From: Panaeolus papilionaceus
Lineage: Eukaryota; Basidiomycota; Agaricomycetes; Agaricales
Direction: 5' to 3'
NCBI GenBank assembly: GCA_015501605.1
Contig: JADNRZ010000004.1
Coordinates: 2,232,001 to 2,296,000 of the forward strand
Length of the DNA stretch: 64,000 nt
The notes below the pieces were generated by a model. That model did not search any database. It was not told where the DNA came from and was given only the letters and a program-made list of their open reading frames with translations. How positions within the stretch are numbered: the first letter of the stretch is position 1; each line of letters starts with the position of its first letter. This document shows, piece by piece, positions 58,450-64,000 of the stretch. The position numbers were made by a program, and so were the translations under genes.

Positions 58450-60673
58450 ATGACTGTGTCTACCAATAGCCTGAGGTGGAATACACCAGCTGGTCATCTT
58501 CGAATCAAGCACATCCTGAAGGGTTGTGTGCCATCGATTGAGCCGCACGACTACCAGACCCATGGTATTTCTGTCTCGCTTGATGGTGATGACCTTCTGG
58601 TGACCATGGCCACTGGCTCGGGAAAAACGGGCTACTTTTGCTTTCTAATGAAAGTCATTATTGCTCTAACACTAGACCCCTCACTTGCACTTCCCGGAAC
58701 AAATCCATTTCCAGAAAACCCAGCAATGCTGGTCGTGCTCCCAACAAAGGCACTTCAAGGGGATATGGTATGTGTACCAGTTGTTTTATACAAGTATTTA
58801 ACCTGACACGCAATGTGCTGACCAGTGTAAAAGCATGATTGAGTGGGGCATTGAAGCTGTTGTAATCAACGGAGATACAGTGCAAGCTGCATCTGCCTGT
58901 TGTCGGAACCTCTGGATCGAGTGCCGTGACCGCTATTCCATCATTCTGATCTCACCTGAAGAGCTACTGAATAATGACTTCCGAGCGCTCCTCAGCAATC
59001 AAGACTTCAAAACTCGAGTATGCCGTTTTGGTGTGGATGAAGTACATCTGATCCATGTATGGGGAAAGACCTTTCGTGAATCCTTCCTGCAATTGGGTCA
59101 TATCCGTGCACGCCTCCCATCCATTAACGGTCGAAATATGCCACTTGTTGCTGCATCAGCCACACTTCGCCCTGGACCGCCTATGGACACTATTCGATCT
59201 GTTTTGGGACTTGAAGAGGGCCGATATTTCCTTCTACGTCGTTCAAATCAAAGGCCAGATATTCAGATTTTGTTTCGAGTTATGAAATCATCAACTCAAG
59301 GCTATTCCTTTCCCGAGCTCGACTGGCTTCTTGATGAAGAACAATCTAGTGTTGTGTTCTGCAAACACATTTCCCTCGGTTTTCGTGTTGCTGTCTATTT
59401 GTGGCGCCTAGCGGTTTCGAAAGGGATGTCAGCGATTGCGGAACGGATAAGACTATTTAATTCTCTGAACTCAGCTGCGTTCAACCTTTCAACTCTCAAT
59501 TTTATCGATGATGCAAGCACTGATGCATCAATTGTCTGTGCAACAGATGTATTGAGTGTTGGCTGGGACAGTCAGCGAACTCGAAACGCAGTTATCGTGG
59601 GAGAGCCAGAGGACATCGACGACTTTGTTCAGAAGGCAGGCCGTGTAGGTCGCAATCGCCTCCTTGTCCAATCACCGCGTGTATTCTTGTATCATTCGAA
59701 AAAGGCAATTGAAACAGCAGAGAAGATTGTGGCAGGTTCTCAAGATCTCGACTCGCTCGACTCAACACTCACACTGATGAAACCAAAAAAAGCCGAGGAC
59801 GACACAACACAGATGGATGTTAGCATGGCTCGCCTCTTTCTTGCACCTTGCAAGCCCAAGAACATCAACGAACAGTACAACAACCCCACAACAGATCCTA
59901 TCTGCACGTGCAAGCGCTGCACTGACAATGCTCAGGTCGTGTCCGAGACAGAGCTCAAGAATACAGGTTGTAACTGTAGTGGGGGTCCAGCTCGAGCGGA
60001 CTTAGGTTGCCAGCCTGAGATGGAAGTGTCGAAGGGTCCAGCTTCCACTGCTCAAGCTAATGGAAAGACTCGCGCAAAGCGCGGAGAGGGTATTTCCAAA
60101 AATATGCGTGCTCATGGAGAGAGTGTTTTCGAGCAGGTACGCCATGAGATCTACCGCCAATCCAATCGAAGGTCTTTTGTTTCGCCATACATATTCCTCC
60201 CTCAACAAACTATAACGACACTTATCAACACTATCTACTCAATCCACTCCATTTCCGACATCAAACAGGCAGTCGGCGGAATTCAGCTCCTTAACAATCA
60301 TCATACATACCTTCTGCAAACCTGTCAAAATTTGCGAAAGGATTTCGAGGCCATACGCGAAACAGAGAAGGCAGAGAAGGCAAAAAAAAGGGCCGAGAAG
60401 AACTCAGACAAGTTGTCCGAACCTGCAAGCAATGATGAAATTCTTATTGGACAGCCTTCCAGTTCAAACGTTGGGACCAAGTTGAGAATTAATTTTCGGT
60501 GAGTGATGGAACTGATTATCTACGATTTTATAGAGCTAAAGAATTAAAATATTATATATAGGTTAAAGACAATAACAACAGTGGATAGTGGTGGGGATAC
60601 AGAAGAGTCTGGAGATGATGATGATGATTTAGGAGATGCCGAGGACGAGTTGACCACCAACAATCTCAGTTAA
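58450..60673 (+). CDS. RecQ-like DNA helicase (TLH-like, mushroom lineage)
   Basis: SF2 3'-5' DNA helicase. Three exons chain in frame to 700 aa: 58450-58767, 58826-60498 and 60562-60673. Motif I is MATGSGKTGYF, Ia is VVLPTKALQGDM, and motif II is VDEVHLIHVWGKTFRESF, the RecQ-type box with DEVH in place of DEAH and W-G kept. Motif III is SATLRPG, and motif VI is FVQKAGRVGRNR. After the helicase core comes a Cys cluster (CTCKRC...CNCSGG, about residues 460-490) that may bind zinc. Then come a basic segment and an acidic Asp-rich tail. Similar genes are found at subtelomeres and next to mobile genes in basidiomycetes. Its last exon overlaps the end of the opposing DUF6589 gene. Confidence 0.88.
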
Positions 60674-63600
60674 GCCCAATGATTCGGCTTGTGGTACATA
60701 TTCCTTATCAAGGGGACTGAGATTGTTCTCAGAATATGAAGATGATGCGACATGAAGGAGGTTGCGAGTGGTTGTTGTATCATGTACCCACTTTTCTAGC
60801 TTTTCTTCATGAAGTTTCTTGACACCAGCATCGAAATGATCTCGCAATATGTCCCTCTCGTGACCGTAAACCCGACCTGGGCGGCGCCTATGAAGCTCGT
60901 GGTGCTGATAAAGGTCAAGTAAAATCTTGAGCTCAGGGTCCTGGTGTGGGACTGTGTGCCGACCAGAGCGTGCACCCAAGGATATCCCTGACCGCATGTC
61001 TGCCTTGATCCTAGCTAAAAAGTGAAGATTGGGTGAGACAACATTTCGAATGAAGTCGGACCCGTAATCCACCCCTTTATGCTCAACAACAGCTTCGAGT
61101 AGTCGATTGAAATATTCTTGAATAAAGTCGGCCGCCGCAAATGAACCTTCACGGCCAGTCAGATTGACGAGTGTGCTTTTGAGAATTGCTTCCTTCATTT
61201 CCGATGTCGATTCGAGCTCCAGCCGGGCAATTGTTTCGAGAAGGTATGTGGCATATTTTGAATGCGTAGAGCCTGCGAAGGTGAAGAGCATGACCTGCAA
61301 GGTGGCGAAATACATATTGTTGTAGAACATTTAATGGAAGCACCAAGAAAAACTCACCTTAAGAACCTCATAGACTCGCCCTGGATCTCCCTCAGCCACC
61401 GCATATGCAAATTCATATGATAGCAGCGAGTCTCGTAGGAAAAAAATAGCATTGGAAAGTACACGGTCGCCGTTTTGATGGCGTGGCGATGGAGGTGATT
61501 TGGGTGAATCTTCTGCTTGCTTTTCAGTGACTGAAGAGGTGAAACCCCTCCATGGACTACCAAGTGGCACCACCTTCGACCACTCCGAAGGCGACATTGT
61601 GTCTCCTAATGCGTCATAAGCCGCAGGTGTTGTCGAAAAATGCTGATGTAAGCGTCGAGCTATGGTCTCCAATTCTTGAATGTCGGGCATCTCCTTCGAA
61701 TCCAACGACTCGAAATGCTTGAAAATGTCTTTACATTTGAAGTAATTTCTATGCAATGTGTTAATTTGATAAATATATTAAGAATTAAAATGAATACCTC
61801 CAAATATCAAGCATTCGAGCATCTGTGATGAGCTTCAGCAGCTCCGAGCCAAGGTAAAAATCCACTTTCTTGTCAGTCGACAATTTGGATGCGCGCCCTA
61901 TCTTGGAAGCACTGTGCCCTAGCGATGATGGGTCTGGATTATGGACTGAATCGAGAAAAAGGTGGAATATCCGGGTCATGTCAGTCCATTCCGTATGCCA
62001 CATAGACAGCACAGGCTCGAGCAACGATAGGTTAGCCACAGGGTTGGGGTGGAATTGGAGGTATCGTTGTACCTCCTGAACTCGTTGAAATGTCAGACCA
62101 TCACCGCCTGTGAGAATGATCTTTTCATGTGAAGCAGTGTCTCCATCCTCCTTGACTCCCATTTGCTGCAAAAAATCGAGTAGCGCATCCTTTAATTCTG
62201 TGGTATTCGTTTCGCTTTTGCTACTTGATGAAAGGCAGTGTACTGGTGTTGGTTTTGCTGGTAATCGAAGTCGAGCGGCTCGCGTTGCAAATAGAGTGGA
62301 CACATGACCTTTCCAATGCGACAACTGTGGAATCGCGTTAATAAGGACGCGGAGCCAGTGAAAAGTGATGACCTCATCGAGGTGGTTGTGATTAATCAAA
62401 CTGAGAAGAGTGTCGGTCGAGAGATGCTGTCGTTTATTAAGAGATACTAGCTCCTGCCTCCGCTTAACTGAAAGTGCGCTAGCACTGACTCCTTCGAGCT
62501 CGAAATAAATGGCTGCAAGGCCGATGTTGAGTTTGTTGGCGCTCCCAATTCGAAGATCTCGAATCCGATGAAAGTTTTGAACGTTGTCGAATTGCATGTT
62601 ACCACATTTAGTAGGGTCAAGGACACGATCAACTAGGATCGATTTCGAGTGCACCCCCAGCACCTTGAGCGCTCGGAGGATGGTACTGAATGCTGGTACC
62701 ATCCCAATGCGGCAGAGATAGGCCATAAAGTCCGCAGACACTGAGTAACCGAACCCCAGGATACCAAGCGATAAAGGGAGGAGTCGGGCTTCACGATTTC
62801 GAGTGAAGAGAAGAGACGACAGAGAATGCGAAATAACCTGATAAATTACCTCACAGTAAGTAATTGTTTAAGTTAGGAAATTGTTGATATGACGCACGAG
62901 GTGTGGTGGCCGTTGAACGGCACCCTCCTCAGGTTCAACTTCACTGAGGGCTGTATTTTTGGAATGAACACCCTCGAGAGACTCCAGACCTTCGGATGAA
63001 TCACCAGCTATCGCATTTAATATTATCCAGGAAGCAGGGCACTTAGACCTAAGTATACTCTCGACCCGGGCAAGTGTATTGTCCCCTACATTGCTTGTCT
63101 CCACCCTATAGCGGCTATTCTTCATCAACGACGCATGGAGTCCATGTTGAGCCAACACGACTGTCCTCGCTTCCTTAACCACCTCATCCCTGACTACCTG
63201 TACAGCAAACGAGCGGAGCAAAACGCGGACAGATGTGTTGAGGAGCGCATAGTCTTCGAGATGGAATCGAGTGGTATCTGTGCTTGAATAACCAAGTGGG
63301 TGAGTGTACACGAGCTTGATGATCGTGCCAAATCGCACTGTTGTCTGTCCTTTGAGAAGCCTGGACACAGCCATCGAATTTCGTATACTTCTTCCTGGTG
63401 TTCTGCTGCCGTCGTGGTGGAAGATGTGATATAATAAGTCTCCTAGACTCCAATCAAGCTGCTGAAGCTGGTTGTAAATCATCTCCAATTTTTCAATGGG
63501 AGACAATTTCGTGGGTGGTGTGGGTGTCGGGTTATTACTGGGTGGTTTGGAGTCCACATTTACGTGTCTCGTAGATATGTTGAGGCGACCTCGTTTTGGG

Positions 63601-63749
63601 GAGCGGACAGGAGCGATGTTTTCCTTGATGACATGGGCCTTGCGCTTTATGGTCGATGGTGATCGTGTATTGCTTAACGAGAAATTTAAGACAGAAATGG
63701 ATGGATTAGGCGAGGGCAGTGGACTAGCAGTCTGCCATTGGGAGTACAT
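60629..63749 (-). CDS. DUF6589-family protein, convergent with the helicase
   Basis: Large protein of unknown function, widespread and multicopy in Agaricomycetes. Four exons chain in frame to 982 aa: 62898-63749, 61798-62837, 61358-61748 and 60629-61294. The ATG at 63749 (MYSQWQ) is used. An in-frame GTG lies nine bases upstream. Typical blocks from memory of the family are ILTGGDGLTFQRVQEVQRYL, VLSMWHTEWTDMTRIFHLF, SSLGHSASKIGRASKLSTDKK, FAYAVAEGDPGRVYEVLKVM, FTFAGSTHSKYATYLLE and the late FIQEYFNRLLEAVVEHKG. The N-terminal 110 residues are Ser/Pro-rich and basic (KRKAHVI, SPKRGRL). The last 15 codons overlap, antisense, the last codons of the helicase. DDE-like catalysis has been suggested by some for related families, but I cannot show it here. 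Confidence 0.85.
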
Positions 63750-64000
63750 TGAGTGCACTACATAGAATAAAAGACGCGACGCGTCTGTCGCGATAAATTG
63801 CTGGTGCCAAGAAGAGATGTGGTCATATGCTCTGGGCGAACAAACACATCCCGATTAGGACGAAAAAACGTCCTAATAGGGAAGGTGACCATGCGGTTTT
63901 TCAGCTACGGTTTCAAGGGCGTGCAAGCAATCAGACCACCCTCAATTCATTTGTCGTGGTCTGACTACGGGAGACTACGTTCGAGGGATACGTGACTAAA
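63750..64000. other. upstream region of the DUF6589 gene, with hairpin
   Basis: Contains a perfect hairpin at 63854-63877 (ATTAGGACG, A6 loop, CGTCCTAAT), a GCGAC/GTCGC mini-palindrome near 63778, and the right 17-bp inverted repeat. No gene. Confidence 0.6.
63898..63914 (-). repeat. right copy of the exact 17-bp inverted repeat
   Basis: Reverse complement of 58243-58259, 149 bp upstream of the DUF6589 start codon. Both copies point toward the start of the gene beside them, so they could be transposon ends or a shared promoter element. Confidence 0.85.

Noticed and set aside
1..64000. CRISPR arrays, bacterial operons, riboswitches, telomere repeats
   Set aside because: The window is fungal nuclear DNA. 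No regularly spaced repeats and no TTAGGG arrays were seen, although TLH-like helicases can be subtelomeric.

Overview
This window looks like a chromosomal segment of a mushroom-forming basidiomycete (Agaricomycetes). The evidence is many short GT-AG introns of roughly 45-65 nt with CTAAC/CTGAC-like branch points, intron-rich housekeeping genes, and lineage-typical families: a Plavaka-type transposase, a DUF6589 protein, a RecQ-like helicase, F-box remnants and AIG1-like GTPases. All family names come from recognising motifs by eye, because no search could be run.

Layout. 0-14 kb: an unrecognised small gene at the left edge; a heat-shock transcription factor (minus); a broken F-box gene; two tandem delta-9 acyl-CoA desaturase genes (minus) separated by a tRNA-Val, the first decayed and the second intact and carrying 3-nt and 5-nt microexons; and an RNF216-type RBR E3 ligase whose fourth intron holds a 999-bp transposon with a 9-bp target duplication. 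14-33 kb: an accessory zone in which five copies of one GTPase family (two intact, three broken) flank a Plavaka-type element. That element has a divergently transcribed DUF6532-like companion gene and is split by a 4.2-kb hAT element (8-bp target duplication, inverted termini, internally deleted transposase). 33-37 kb: an auxilin-like J-domain protein. 37-42 kb: mostly decayed or unrecognised coding remnants. 42-57 kb: an alpha/beta hydrolase, RNA polymerase I/III subunit AC40, a single-pass membrane protein with a duplicated last exon, an ABC half-transporter and an AAAP amino-acid transporter. 58-64 kb: a RecQ-like helicase and a DUF6589 gene in convergent orientation. Their coding regions overlap by 45 bp, and the pair is bracketed by an exact 17-bp inverted repeat.

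Most interesting signals: (1) the helicase/DUF6589 pair with its inverted repeat, which may be an undescribed mobile element or a co-regulated pair; (2) a 3-nt exon that appears to supply one histidine of the desaturase's third histidine box, whose splice acceptor is lost in the decayed paralogue; (3) a birth-and-death cluster of GTPases mixed with nested transposons.

Limits: exon boundaries for the HSF, intact desaturase, RBR, two GTPases, auxilin, AC40, helicase and DUF6589 genes were chained by hand and keep frame to the stop. Boundaries of the ABC transporter, AAAP transporter, membrane protein and both transposases are only partly resolved.
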